A stretch of DNA of 64,000 bases from DAOUKH01 sp965207995 (GTDB lineage: Bacteria; Chloroflexota; Dehalococcoidia; SHYB01): NCBI GenBank assembly GCA_965207995.1, contig CBDBNG010000001.1:644958-708957 (forward strand), given 5' to 3'. Below the pieces are notes generated by a model that saw only the letters and a program-made list of their open reading frames with translations, had not been told where the DNA came from and searched no databases. Shown one piece after another: positions 34,358 through 44,046 of the stretch. The stretch's first letter is position 1; the number at the start of each line of letters is the position of its first letter. Position numbers and translations under genes: made by a program.

Positions 34358-36685
34358 CTAGGTCTGCGTAACCACCCCGGCCCGCTCGAGGGCGGCGACG
34401 CGGCCGGCATCGTAGCCCAGCTCGGCGAGGATGGCCCTCGTGTCGCTGCCGCGCTCCGGCGCAGGGGCGCCGAGCCGGGCAGGCGTCGCCGAGAGCAGCG
34501 GCGGCGGCCCGACGTGGTCCACGACACCGATTCCTGGGTTGTCGCGCGTCACCACCAAGCCCGCGTCGCGCAGGAATTGCTCCCCGTAGTAGTCGGGGAC
34601 GGCGCTGACGAGTGACACGCACACATCCGCCGTGGTCAAGGCAGCGTCCCACGCCTCCCGAGGACGCGTGGCGAAGATCTCTGCGAGCGCCGCCGTCAAC
34701 GCCTCGTCGTTCTTCGCCCGCGCTTCGGCATCGGCGAACCGGGGGTCGGGGGCAATCGCCTCGAACCCATCGGCGCCGGCGAGCGCCCCCCACGACGCCT
34801 CATCGGCGCAGTGCAGATAGAGCCAGCCGTCGGAGGCCTCGTAGAGCCGCGACAGCGCGCCGAAACCTCGCAGGTCCAGGCCCTCGGGGTCATTCCGCTC
34901 GTAGCCCTCGTAGTCGAGGAAGTACGGCGATTGGAGCAGGCCGGCCGTCAGCGAGAGGCCCACGTCGACCTGCTGCCCCTCACCGGTGCGCTCACGTTCG
35001 AGCAGGGCCAGCGCGACGCCATAAGCGGCGAGCAGCCCCGTCCCGTAGTCGTTGACCGGGTACGTCACCAGCTTTGGCGCGGCGTCCCGCCCGCCGTGGC
35101 GCACCTGCATGCCGCTGGTGGCCTGGGCGATCTGCTCCCAGCCGGGGCGGTCCTCCCACGGGCCCCCGAAGCCGTAGGCGTTGACGGACGTGTAGATGAT
35201 CCTTGGATTTCGCCGCTTGACCGCCTCGTAGCCGATGCCGAGGCGGTCCAAGGCGCCGGCTCGATGGCTCTGGACGATGACGTCGGCGGTGTCCGCCAGG
35301 TCTCGGAACACCTCCAGGCCCTCCGGTGTCTTCAGGTCGAGGATGATGCTGCGCTTACCGCGGTTGACGTCGACAGTCCACATCGGCTGGGTGGGGCGGC
35401 GGGGGTCGTCGATGGTGATGACGTCGGCGCCGAACTCGCCGAGCGCACGGCCGCAGGTAGGTCCGGCGAGCACGATGCACAGATCGAGGATGCGCACGCC
35501 TTTGAGGATGTCCGTGACCGGTCGCGACTGCGGCGGCGAGGACGAACGCGGCGCTCCAGACGCCGGTACACCCCAGGGCCGTGAAGCGTGCTCATCCAGC
35601 TTCGGCGCGCCGCCGCGGACGCCGCCGGGCGAGCTTCGCAGATTCACCGGCACGCCGGGCTGCTTCATCGGCCCGCGCTCGGCGTCGTCCACCTCGATGA
35701 CCATACCCGCGGTGTTGGGGTGCTCATGCACGAGCCACTCGTCGACCGTCTTGCACACCGAGCAGGCCCCGCCGGCGGCGTTGATGTCGCGCTCCCAGTC
35801 CCACGCGCTGCGCTCGAGGAAGACCTCCTCGAACCGGCGCCGCCACGCTGCCTGACCCTCCGCGTCGTCCGGCCCCCGGACGTAGGCGATCATGTCGTCG
35901 GCCCACTCCTCCCGGCCGGCCGCCTGCAGGAACTGGTGGACGAAGCGCTCGTACATGCCGTGGTTGTGCACCCACCGGCCGTCGGCGCAGCGGTACTGCC
36001 GCGACATCACCGATCCGATGTTGATGAAGCCGGTGCCCCTGGTGATGTCGCTGCCGTGCAGCCGGACGAGCCGCACGCCGATCGCGCTGAACATCGCCGC
36101 GTGCAGCGGCGCTTCGATGCGCTGTCCCCGGCCCGTCCGTTCTCGCGCCAGCAACGCCAGCCCAACGCCCATCGCGCCGAGGAGAGCCGCGAAGTTGCTC
36201 GGCATTGGGAGGGGACTGAACACCGGCCCCTCGACGTCATCGGGCGGGGTAAAGAATCCGGTCTCCGCGCCGATGGCGCTGTCCCACCCCTGCGCATTGC
36301 GCTTGGGGTGGCCCTGGCCGTAGCCGGGCAGCGAAACGTACACGAGCCCGGGGTTGACCCGGGAAAGGGCGTCGTAGCCGATGCCGAGGCGGTCGGCGAC
36401 CCCCGGCCGGTAGTTCTCGATCAGCACGTCCGCGCCGCGGACCAACTCCAGGGCGCGCTCCAAGCCACCCGGTGCCTTGAGGTCGAGTACTACCGAGCGC
36501 TTGCCCCGGTTCCACGTAGCGAACGCCGGTTGCGCGCGGGCAGGATCGCCGCCGGGCGGCTCGACCTTGACGACGTCGGCCCCTTGGTCGGCGAGCAGCA
36601 TCCCCAGCAAAGGGCCGGGAACGTACCGCCCGAACTCGACGACGCGCGCGCCTCGAAGGGCGCCGGTGGGGCTGGACGCGGTCAT
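34358..36685 (-). CDS. Fused double CaiB/BaiF CoA-transferase
   Basis: This 775-residue protein is made of two complete class III CoA-transferase domains (about 1-385 and 410-775) joined by a Ser/Pro-rich linker. The C-terminal half has the catalytic-Asp region VNDYGTGLLAAYG. The N-terminal half reads PSNFAALLGAMG at the same place, with Ser where Asp should be. Class III enzymes work as interlocked dimers, so the fusion may be an obligate pseudo-heterodimer with one active site. The start at 36685 has GGAGG upstream. A similar fusion with the same asymmetry lies at 46756-49149. Confidence 0.9.
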   Translation of the reverse strand: MTASSPTGALRGARVVEFGRYVPGPLLGMLLADQGADVVKVEPPGGDPARAQPAFATWNRGKRSVVLDLKAPGGLERALELVRGADVLIENYRPGVADRLGIGYDALSRVNPGLVYVSLPGYGQGHPKRNAQGWDSAIGAETGFFTPPDDVEGPVFSPLPMPSNFAALLGAMGVGLALLARERTGRGQRIEAPLHAAMFSAIGVRLVRLHGSDITRGTGFINIGSVMSRQYRCADGRWVHNHGMYERFVHQFLQAAGREEWADDMIAYVRGPDDAEGQAAWRRRFEEVFLERSAWDWERDINAAGGACSVCKTVDEWLVHEHPNTAGMVIEVDDAERGPMKQPGVPVNLRSSPGGVRGGAPKLDEHASRPWGVPASGAPRSSSPPQSRPVTDILKGVRILDLCIVLAGPTCGRALGEFGADVITIDDPRRPTQPMWTVDVNRGKRSIILDLKTPEGLEVFRDLADTADVIVQSHRAGALDRLGIGYEAVKRRNPRIIYTSVNAYGFGGPWEDRPGWEQIAQATSGMQVRHGGRDAAPKLVTYPVNDYGTGLLAAYGVALALLERERTGEGQQVDVGLSLTAGLLQSPYFLDYEGYERNDPEGLDLRGFGALSRLYEASDGWLYLHCADEASWGALAGADGFEAIAPDPRFADAEARAKNDEALTAALAEIFATRPREAWDAALTTADVCVSLVSAVPDYYGEQFLRDAGLVVTRDNPGIGVVDHVGPPPLLSATPARLGAPAPERGSDTRAILAELGYDAGRVAALERAGVVTQT

Positions 36686-36779
36686 GGGGGCCTCCGGTGT
36701 CGCGCTCCGGCAGTCTACCGCCGGGAAGCGTGAGCCTTCAACCGGGGTCTTTGGTCGGTGCAGCGGGCGTCCCGCTCGG

Positions 36780-39700
36780 CTAGGGGACGACCTCGAACTG
36801 CACCTCGGCCACCTTCTGCCCCTCGCTGTAGACGTAGACAACATACCGCCCCGGGGCCCACTGGTACGTTCTCGCCGCGCCGCGGAAGACCTCGATGTTG
36901 CCGGAAGTCTGGCCCGCGAGCACCGGTATCGTCATTTGGCGCAGCCAGAACGCGAAACCGTCCTCGAAGTACCCCTCGATCGACAGCCGCAGCTCGCGTC
37001 GTTCGTCCTCCGGATTCACGATGAAACGCATTTCGAGCCAGATGTCGTAGATGTGGCGCGTCGAGAAGCCGACCAGCCGCAGCCCTCCGATCGTGGTGAT
37101 GTAGGCGTCGGCGACGCGCCCGGAGAAGCCGGGCAGCCTGGGATCGACGGGGCTCTCGTCGGCCACAAAGGCGCCGGGCGTTTCCGCTCCCTCATACCAA
37201 CGCGCCGCGATTTGGTCGATGTCGGCGGCGCGGTCGGGTGCGACGGCGGTGAACACAGCCCTATAGTCCTCGATCTCCACCGGTCCGGCTCTTGCCCTCA
37301 GGTAGAGGTCGAGGAATCCACGGCGGAACGTCTCCTCGCCGAGGTTGCGATAGAGGTCCAAGAGCAAACGCTCGCCGAACGCGTAGTAGCAGCCGAACTC
37401 TCCCTCCGCCCCTTGGCCCTCCAACTGAGCGATATCGCCGGCGTGGGTACAGGGATGACCGCCGGCGTCTACCGATTGGCCGGTGCGCTCGTGCTCCGAG
37501 ACCGCCTCCAAGAAGCTCGCGCCGCCCTCGACCACCCACGGCTTGCCATTTCTCCAGTAGTAGTGACCGACCTCATGCGCAATGATCGGCGCGGCGTCTC
37601 TCGCGACGGCGCTGCCGTCGTCCACGTCGTATCTGGAGAGCATGCCGATGTGCGTGCCGAAGTGGACCCCGGCCCCGAGGGCTCCGTAGACCTCGTCAAA
37701 GTGCAGGGTCACGTGCGAAGTTGGCAGGGGAGCGCCCATGAACGCCTCGGAGCTGCGCAGGCTGTGCTCCAGGTAGTCCATCATGACGCCTTCCGCCCCC
37801 GGGCGGGTACGGATGATGGACATCGTCACTTCGCCGGCCAAGGGCAAGTCGATGGTGCGCTCTTCGACGCTCACGCGGCGGGGGTCGAGCAGGACGTCGA
37901 TGAGGTCGGGGTCAAGGTCACTCGAAGCTGCCACCACCGTAATGACCTTCGCCCACTCGTCCGAAACGCCGCCGCTCAAGCTCGAGTGGGCCATGACCCG
38001 CTGGAAGTTCTCCGGCTTGAACGACCCCATGTGCCGCAACGCCGTTACCGCAGCGCCGTCCGCAGGCTCGATCGACTGGAGGAAGGGCATAGCAAGAACT
38101 TGCAACGCCGCCGGTTCGTTCCTGCCGGCGAGCCACGAGAGTTGTTGTGCTATCGCCGTCTCGAACTCGTTGAGGCCGTCCTCCACCCATGGCTTGGCCA
38201 GGACGGCACGGAAAAGCTCCGGATGGTTCGCGGCCAATCTCCTTAGTACGCTCACGGCTGCGGCATCGGCAGCCCGCGGCGGTTTCATGGAGAAACTCTC
38301 AAGGACTCGCAGCGCCGATTCCTCATCCTGTTCCGCGAACCACCCGAGCGCCCCGACGAATTCCGCCTCGTCCTCATCGAGGCCGTCTTCTACCCAAGGC
38401 AGGCCCACGACAGCGAGAAGCCCGTCATGACTGCGACGTCCCAGAATCTGCAGGGCCGCTACGGCGTCGGCATCCGCGGGCTCGATCGTCTGCAAGATGG
38501 GCATCTCCAGGACCTGTAACGCTCCCGCCTCATTCCCATTGGCAAGCCATCCGATATTGCGCACGACCACGGTCTCTGCTTCGTCGATGCCATCCTCGGC
38601 CCATGACTTCGCCAAGACAGCGCGAAGCGCATCTTGGCTCCAAGCTCCCAAGGCCCAGAGCGCCGCCATCGGCTCGACGTCGTCGGACTCGACGGTGTGC
38701 ACGAACGCCGCCAACCACAAGGCGACATCCTCACCGCCCAGCGCGGTCCAGTTGAGGTACTTCACGATCTCTTTCTCAGGCTCGTCGAGGCCGTCCTGGG
38801 CCCACGGCCTCTCCATGGTGGCGCGCAGAAGTTCATGATGACGGTAGGCCAAAGCTGCCAAGGGTTCCAAGGCGTCGATATCGGGAGTTTCCAGCTTTTC
38901 GGCTATCTGCACCGCGGCCGCCCCGGCCCTGTTCGCCCAGCGTCCCAGTTCCTCGACGAAGGCGGTCTCCGACTCGTCGAGGCCGTCTTCGACCCAGGCC
39001 CTCTCGGCCACGGCACGGAGCGTCTCTTGGCTGGAGGATCCCAAGGCCCAGAGAGCGCTCACCGTGGACAGGGGGCCGTCACCAAGTTGATCGGTCTGCA
39101 AGAAGGGCATACCGAGAATCCGCAGAGCCGTTTCCTCGCTGCCGTTTGTGATCCATCCCAGGTGCCGCAACACGGCAGCCTCTGACTCGTCCACTCCATC
39201 CCCGACCCACGGCTTCTGCACCACGGCGCGCAGGAGCCCCCGCCAGTTCAAAGGTCGGCCCAAATCTTCCAGAGCCTCGAGCGTGTCGGCATCCGACGGC
39301 TCCAGGGTGTCCAAGAACGGCATCCGGACGATGTTTTCCGCCGACATCTCGTCGTACGTTTCAAGGGTCCGTAGTCGCACCATTACGGAGACCGCTAGCT
39401 CGTCGACGCCGTCCGTGATCCAGGGCTTGTCAACCAATGCGGGGGCCGACTCCGTCCCGTAGAGCGTCTCGATGTACGCCAACTCCTGCAGGGCCCGCCG
39501 TTCGTCCCCCTCGATACCGTCGGCCACCCAGGGTAAGGACATGATCGCCGACGCCAACATGGGCCTGTTCTCCTCTAACCACGCCAACACGCTTTTCTCA
39601 TCGGGTTCTGCGGTCGGCGTGGCCGTTGGCTCGACGGTCGGCGTGGCTGTTGGCTCGGCGGTCGGCGCGGCCGTTGGCTCGGCCGCCGGCGTAGGAGCTG

Positions 39701-40019
39701 CAGTGGCCGTCGCGGTGGGAGCTGCAGTGGGCGTCGCCGTTGGCTCGGCGGTCGGCGTGGCTGTTGGCTCGGCGGTCGGCGTGGCCGTTGGCTCGGCCGT
39801 CGGCGTCGCCGTCGGTCGTGGTGTGGGTGTGGCCGTTGGGACCGGTGTGGGCGTGGCTGTTGGCGCCGTGGTCGGCGTGGCCGTTGGTGCCGCCGTGGGA
39901 GTGGGCGTCGCCGTAGGCGGGGCATCGCCGAACGTGCAGGCAGCAAGACCGCCGGTAGCGAGCCCGGCAAGAAGCAGCGCTGGCAACAGCGGCCTGCTCA
40001 GAAACCGTCCCTTCAACAT
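36780..40019 (-). CDS. Surface lipoprotein with ~83-residue helical repeats and a zinc-metallopeptidase-like domain
   Basis: This 1079-residue lipoprotein has a lipobox GLAAC with Cys28, then a ~120-residue stalk of PTATPT-type repeats. Eight to nine ~83-residue units follow (about 170-700), marked by PWVEDGLDE...E...LGWL and MPFLQTIEPADA. A C-terminal domain has HEVGH (815-819) and Glu831 in WVVEGGASFLE, the arrangement of gluzincin (peptidase MA-like) proteases. It ends in a beta-rich ~110-residue segment. The Leu/Trp-rich units look like HEAT-type helical repeats. It is presumably displayed on the outer face and degrades or binds protein. ATG 40019 is chosen because it opens the signal peptide. 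Confidence 0.82.
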   Translation of the reverse strand: MLKGRFLSRPLLPALLLAGLATGGLAACTFGDAPPTATPTPTAAPTATPTTAPTATPTPVPTATPTPRPTATPTAEPTATPTAEPTATPTAEPTATPTAAPTATATAAPTPAAEPTAAPTAEPTATPTVEPTATPTAEPDEKSVLAWLEENRPMLASAIMSLPWVADGIEGDERRALQELAYIETLYGTESAPALVDKPWITDGVDELAVSVMVRLRTLETYDEMSAENIVRMPFLDTLEPSDADTLEALEDLGRPLNWRGLLRAVVQKPWVGDGVDESEAAVLRHLGWITNGSEETALRILGMPFLQTDQLGDGPLSTVSALWALGSSSQETLRAVAERAWVEDGLDESETAFVEELGRWANRAGAAAVQIAEKLETPDIDALEPLAALAYRHHELLRATMERPWAQDGLDEPEKEIVKYLNWTALGGEDVALWLAAFVHTVESDDVEPMAALWALGAWSQDALRAVLAKSWAEDGIDEAETVVVRNIGWLANGNEAGALQVLEMPILQTIEPADADAVAALQILGRRSHDGLLAVVGLPWVEDGLDEDEAEFVGALGWFAEQDEESALRVLESFSMKPPRAADAAAVSVLRRLAANHPELFRAVLAKPWVEDGLNEFETAIAQQLSWLAGRNEPAALQVLAMPFLQSIEPADGAAVTALRHMGSFKPENFQRVMAHSSLSGGVSDEWAKVITVVAASSDLDPDLIDVLLDPRRVSVEERTIDLPLAGEVTMSIIRTRPGAEGVMMDYLEHSLRSSEAFMGAPLPTSHVTLHFDEVYGALGAGVHFGTHIGMLSRYDVDDGSAVARDAAPIIAHEVGHYYWRNGKPWVVEGGASFLEAVSEHERTGQSVDAGGHPCTHAGDIAQLEGQGAEGEFGCYYAFGERLLLDLYRNLGEETFRRGFLDLYLRARAGPVEIEDYRAVFTAVAPDRAADIDQIAARWYEGAETPGAFVADESPVDPRLPGFSGRVADAYITTIGGLRLVGFSTRHIYDIWLEMRFIVNPEDERRELRLSIEGYFEDGFAFWLRQMTIPVLAGQTSGNIEVFRGAARTYQWAPGRYVVYVYSEGQKVAEVQFEVVP

Positions 40020-40131
40020 GCCCCACGCCTCGACTTCCGCGGCGCGCTGGTTTCCAGCGCCCACCGGGCTATCAACCCGCTGAACTCTACACACCCTTGC
40101 CCCGTAGGGAAAGGAAGAGTCGAAACCGGGG

Positions 40132-40944
40132 CTACGGACGGGGCGGGCCCTCGCCCTTCAGCAGACCCTTGAACACGGGGGCGCGCTTCTCACGGAACGC
40201 TCGCATCCCCTCCTCGATGTCGTGCTTGGCCACCTTGTGGTTCATCGCAGCGGCGAAGGCGTGCAGCGGCATCGAGTCGGCGTAGCTCTGCCGCACTTGG
40301 GCCATCACGACGTTCTTGGTGAGCCGCACGGCGACGGGAGGACGCATGGCGATCTTCTTCGCCAAGGCGTACACATCGTCCATGAGCCGGTCATGCGGAA
40401 CGACGCGGCTTACCAGGCCAATCCGTTCGCACTCCTCGGCGTCGAGGATATCGGCGGTGTAGAGCCACTCGAGAGCCTTGGAGAGGCCGACGGCGCGGGG
40501 AAGCAGCTCACCGACGGTGTCCACGACGGGCATGCCGACCCTCGCATTGATGGGCGACATGCGGGCCCGGTCGGAGGCAATGCGGATGTCGCATTGCAGC
40601 GCCATGACGAAGCCCCCACCCAGCGCGGCGCCATTGATCGCACCGATCGTCGGCTTGTCACAGTCGAGGATCTTGTTGATGTCGCTGTACTGCGGCTTGA
40701 CCTCCAGCCGGTGCATCCGCTCGTTCGCCAGAGAGTTCGCCTTCAGGTCGAGGCCGGCGCAGAAAGCGCGGCCGGCGCCGGTGAAGACGACGACCCGCAC
40801 ATCGTCGTCCGCATTGATCTCCTCGCAGAGGGCGGCCGTGGACCGGACCATGTCCCACGAAAGGGCGTTTAGCCGCTCGGGGCGGTTGAAGGTAACGGTC
40901 GCGACGTGGCCATCCTTCTCGTAGAGCAGGTCCTTGTCTTCCAC
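40132..40944 (-). CDS. Enoyl-CoA hydratase/isomerase (crotonase) family protein
   Basis: This 270-residue crotonase-fold protein has the oxyanion-hole segments AFCAGLDLKA and GAALGGGFVMALQCD. The two Glu residues used by classical hydratases (GGGxEL and PE) appear here as V and N/I (GGGFVMAL and SPINARVG), so simple hydration is doubtful. Another crotonase-type reaction such as isomerisation or hydrolysis is more likely. It is the last gene of a minus-strand set with the MaoC-like and 3-hydroxyacyl-CoA dehydrogenase genes (29 and 78 nt gaps), consistent with acyl-CoA breakdown. Confidence 0.85.
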   Translation of the reverse strand: MEDKDLLYEKDGHVATVTFNRPERLNALSWDMVRSTAALCEEINADDDVRVVVFTGAGRAFCAGLDLKANSLANERMHRLEVKPQYSDINKILDCDKPTIGAINGAALGGGFVMALQCDIRIASDRARMSPINARVGMPVVDTVGELLPRAVGLSKALEWLYTADILDAEECERIGLVSRVVPHDRLMDDVYALAKKIAMRPPVAVRLTKNVVMAQVRQSYADSMPLHAFAAAMNHKVAKHDIEEGMRAFREKRAPVFKGLLKGEGPPRP

Positions 40945-40973
40945 GAAGCCTCCCAGAGGTCACGCCGACGACC

Positions 40974-41402
40974 TTACCCGCGCGGGTAGGGGTCGACCAT
41001 GATGGTGGCCTCGCCGGTGAGGACTTCGGCGCCGTCCTGGTTCACGCACTTCGCGTCGAGGGTGACGATGGGTTTGTCGTCGCGGACGCCGGTCACGACG
41101 CACTCGGCAGTGACGGTGTCGCCGGGAAAGACGGGCGCGACGAACCGGATGTTCATGCCCAAGAAGATGACGGTGACGTTGGGGCCGGCCATCTCCACGC
41201 CGAGGATGGCGGAGATCAGGCCCGTCGAGATGACGCCGTGGGCGACCTGCTTCCCGAAGCGGGTCTGCGCGCCGTAGCTGGGGTCGAGGTGCAGCGGCTG
41301 GGTGTCGCCGGTGAGGTGCGCGAACGTCGTCACCGTCTCCTGCGTGATCGTCTTGGTGACGGTGCCCTTGGCGCCGACCTGAAATCTGTCCATCGGGTTC
41401 AT
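40974..41402 (-). CDS. MaoC-like (R)-specific enoyl-CoA hydratase
   Basis: This 142-residue single hot-dog-fold protein has the hydratase-2 motif FAHLTGDTQPLHLDP and the overhanging FGKQVAHGVI segment with the catalytic Asp and His. It would hydrate 2-enoyl-CoA to (R)-3-hydroxyacyl-CoA. It lies between the crotonase and 3-hydroxyacyl-CoA dehydrogenase genes. An internal Met three residues in (41393) is an alternative start. Confidence 0.88.
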   Translation of the reverse strand: MNPMDRFQVGAKGTVTKTITQETVTTFAHLTGDTQPLHLDPSYGAQTRFGKQVAHGVISTGLISAILGVEMAGPNVTVIFLGMNIRFVAPVFPGDTVTAECVVTGVRDDKPIVTLDAKCVNQDGAEVLTGEATIMVDPYPRG

Positions 41403-41480
41403 GCTTACGCTCCTTTCGCGTGGTCGAATGTTATGTCGTGCGGAGGGGTAACGGGAAGGAACGACGGCGCACGCCGCGCC

Positions 41481-42335
41481 CTAGCCGCCGTAGTCGTAGA
41501 AGCCCCGTCCCGTCTTCCGGCCCAGCAGGCCCGACTGCACCATCTGCCGGAGCAGGGGCGCGGGACGGTACTTTGAGTCGGCCAAGTCCCGGTGCAGGAC
41601 TTCGATCACGGCCAGGCAGATGTCGAGCCCGATGAGGTCGGCGAGCTCGAGCGGCCCCATGGGGTGGTTCGTCCCCAGCTTCATCACGGTGTCGATGTCT
41701 TCCTTGGAGGCGATCCCCTCGGAGTAGAGGAAGACGGCCTCGTTGATCATCGGGCCGAGAAGCCGGTTCGCCACGAATCCGGGGGAGTCCTTGACCGTGA
41801 CCTTCGTCTTGCCGACCCGCTCGGTGAACTCGACGGCCCGGGCGATCGTCTCGTCGGAGGTGAGCAGGGCGCGCACGACCTCGACAAGCTTCATCACCGG
41901 GGCCGGGTTGAAGAAGTGGATGCCGCAGAAGTTCCAGGGCCGTTCGAGGACGCTCGCCATGCCGGTGATGGGGATGGTCGAGGTGTTCGACGCGATCACG
42001 GTGTTCTCGGAGAGGTACTTCTCGACGGCGCCGAGGACCTCGGCCTTGACGCGGGCATCCTCGTAGACCGCCTCGATGACCATCTCGCACGAGCCGAAAC
42101 CGTCGTAGGAATCGACCGGCGTGATCCGCCCGCAGATCTCCTCGACGGTCGCCTCGTCCATGCGCCCGTCCTTCACGCGGCGCATGAGCCGTTGGCGGGC
42201 GTCGTCGACGGCCTGCTCGGCCTGGCCCGGCCGCTCATCGGTCAACACGGCGGGAAGCCCCGCCTGCGCGATCACCTGGGCGATGCCCCCGCCCATCTGG
42301 CCCGCGCCAATCACTCCGATAGGACCCTCGATCAT
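41481..42335 (-). CDS. hbd: 3-hydroxybutyryl-CoA dehydrogenase
   Basis: This 284-residue NAD-dependent 3-hydroxyacyl-CoA dehydrogenase has a Rossmann motif IGVIGAGQMGGGIA, the catalytic HFFNPAPVMKLVEVV (His) with Glu upstream, and the C-terminal domain NRLLGPMINEAVFLYSEG in outline. Length matches the single-domain bacterial type. ATG 42335 is chosen for GGGAGG 6 nt upstream. It is the first gene of the three-gene acyl-CoA operon. Confidence 0.92.
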   Translation of the reverse strand: MIEGPIGVIGAGQMGGGIAQVIAQAGLPAVLTDERPGQAEQAVDDARQRLMRRVKDGRMDEATVEEICGRITPVDSYDGFGSCEMVIEAVYEDARVKAEVLGAVEKYLSENTVIASNTSTIPITGMASVLERPWNFCGIHFFNPAPVMKLVEVVRALLTSDETIARAVEFTERVGKTKVTVKDSPGFVANRLLGPMINEAVFLYSEGIASKEDIDTVMKLGTNHPMGPLELADLIGLDICLAVIEVLHRDLADSKYRPAPLLRQMVQSGLLGRKTGRGFYDYGG

Positions 42336-42432
42336 CAGCGCCTCCCGCCCGCGAACGCGAGCGCCCCAGATGATACGGGGCCGGGCGTCCAAGCGCCACC
42401 GCCGTCCTCCCCGCTTGGCGTATGATGGGCGC

Positions 42433-43989
42433 ATGACGACCCGCGCTCCCGTCCTCGCCGCCGACGTTGTCGTCGTGGGCGGCGGCAACGCCGGCCTCGC
42501 CGCCGCTCTGGCGGCTAGGGAGGCCGGCGCGTCCGCGCTCATTCTCGAAAAGGCCCCACGCCATCTGCGGGGCGGCAACACCTATTTCACCGGCGGGCTC
42601 TTCCGGTTCGCCTACGACGGCTGGGACGAGATCGCGCAGCTCATCCCCGACACGTCGGAGCAGGAGCGGGCCACCGTCGACGTCGGCGCCTATCCCGTCG
42701 CCGCCTTCTACGACGACGTGATGCGGGTGACCGAAGGGCTGGCCGACTCTGAGCTCACCGACATCCTCGTCTCGCAGTCGTTCCCCACCATGAAGTGGAT
42801 GAAGGACCTCGGCGCCCACTGGGTCTTGGCCTATGGACGGCAGGCCTTCCGCGAGAACGGGGTGATGAAGTTCTGGGGCGGCCTCACCGTCGAGGCCGTC
42901 GGCGGTGGCAAGGGCCTTTCCGACCGCCTGTTCGAGCTGGCGGAGCGCGCCGGCGTCGAAGTCGTCTACGACGCTAAGGCCGTCGCCCTCGACGTGAGCG
43001 GCGACGGCGCGGTCCGGGGCGTCGCGGTGCAGGACGACAACGGGCGCCGCACCATCTCAGCCCGCGCCGTCGTGCTGGCGAGCGGTGGCTTCGAGGCGAA
43101 CCCCGAGATGCGCACGCGCTATCTCGGCCCCGGCTGGGACCTGGCCAAGGTCCGCGGCGTCCGCTTCAACACCGGCGACGGCATCCGCATGGCGCTCGAC
43201 GCGGGGGCGCAGCCCTTCGGGCACTGGAGCGGCTGCCACGCGGTGGCGTGGGACCTCAACGCCCCGGCCTTCGGCGACCGCAACGTTGCCGACCTGTTCC
43301 AGAAGCACTCCTACCCGCTCGGCATCATCGTCAACGTCGACGGGGAGCGGTTCGTCGATGAAGGGGCGGACTTCCGCAACTACACCTACGCCAAGTACGG
43401 CCGCGAGATCCTGAAGCAGCCGCGCCGGGCCGCTTTCCAGATCTTCGACGCCAAGGTGGCCGACCTGCTGCGCGACGAGTACAAGATCGCGCAGGTCTCG
43501 AAGATCGAGTCGGACAGCATCGCGGGGCTCGCGGACGGGCTCGGCGTCGACATTCAGGGGCTCGTCGGCACCGTCGAACGGTTCAACGCCGCGGTGCAGC
43601 CCGGGGAGTTCGCCCCCGCCGCCCTCGACGGAAAGCACACCGAGGGCATCGAGCCGCCGAAGTCGAACTGGGCACAGCCGCTGGACACGCCGCCCTACAC
43701 CGGCTTCGCGGTCACCTGCGGCATCACCTTCACCTTCGGCGGGCTGCGCATCGACCGGAACGCCCAGGTGCTCGATACCGAGGACCGGCCCATGCCCGGG
43801 CTCTTCGCCGCGGGGGAGCTCATAGGCGGCCTCTTCTACAACAACTACCCCGGCGGCTCGGGGCTCATGGCCGGCGCCGTCTTCGGCAAGATCGCCGGCG
43901 AATCGGCGGGCCGGGCGGCCACCTTAAGCCTCCCTCCCTCTGGAGACCCTTGCACAACTCCCGACGACGACGACGGATCATCCATGTAG
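42433..43989 (+). CDS. FAD-dependent oxidoreductase of the fumarate-reductase/tricarballylate dehydrogenase family
   Basis: This 518-residue flavoprotein has an N-terminal FAD motif VVVVGGGNAGLAAALAARE, the GGNTYFTGGLFRFAY region, VVLASGGFEANPEM, and a C-terminal FAAGELIGGLFYNNYPGGSGLMAG. It resembles TcuA and 3-ketosteroid dehydrogenase-like enzymes. The last ~20 residues (ATLSLPPSGDPC...DDDDGSSM) are not family-like. Their first part is encoded by a dispersed-repeat segment (CACCTTAAGCCTCCCTCC, 43919-43936), so the native stop has been lost to a repeat. Divergent from the 3-hydroxybutyryl-CoA dehydrogenase operon. Confidence 0.88.
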   Translation: MTTRAPVLAADVVVVGGGNAGLAAALAAREAGASALILEKAPRHLRGGNTYFTGGLFRFAYDGWDEIAQLIPDTSEQERATVDVGAYPVAAFYDDVMRVTEGLADSELTDILVSQSFPTMKWMKDLGAHWVLAYGRQAFRENGVMKFWGGLTVEAVGGGKGLSDRLFELAERAGVEVVYDAKAVALDVSGDGAVRGVAVQDDNGRRTISARAVVLASGGFEANPEMRTRYLGPGWDLAKVRGVRFNTGDGIRMALDAGAQPFGHWSGCHAVAWDLNAPAFGDRNVADLFQKHSYPLGIIVNVDGERFVDEGADFRNYTYAKYGREILKQPRRAAFQIFDAKVADLLRDEYKIAQVSKIESDSIAGLADGLGVDIQGLVGTVERFNAAVQPGEFAPAALDGKHTEGIEPPKSNWAQPLDTPPYTGFAVTCGITFTFGGLRIDRNAQVLDTEDRPMPGLFAAGELIGGLFYNNYPGGSGLMAGAVFGKIAGESAGRAATLSLPPSGDPCTTPDDDDGSSM

Positions 43990-44046
43990 GGGCAACCCTT
44001 GTGGTTGCCCAGGGGTGCCGGCGGGGTCTTCTCTCCTCCCTTCCGG

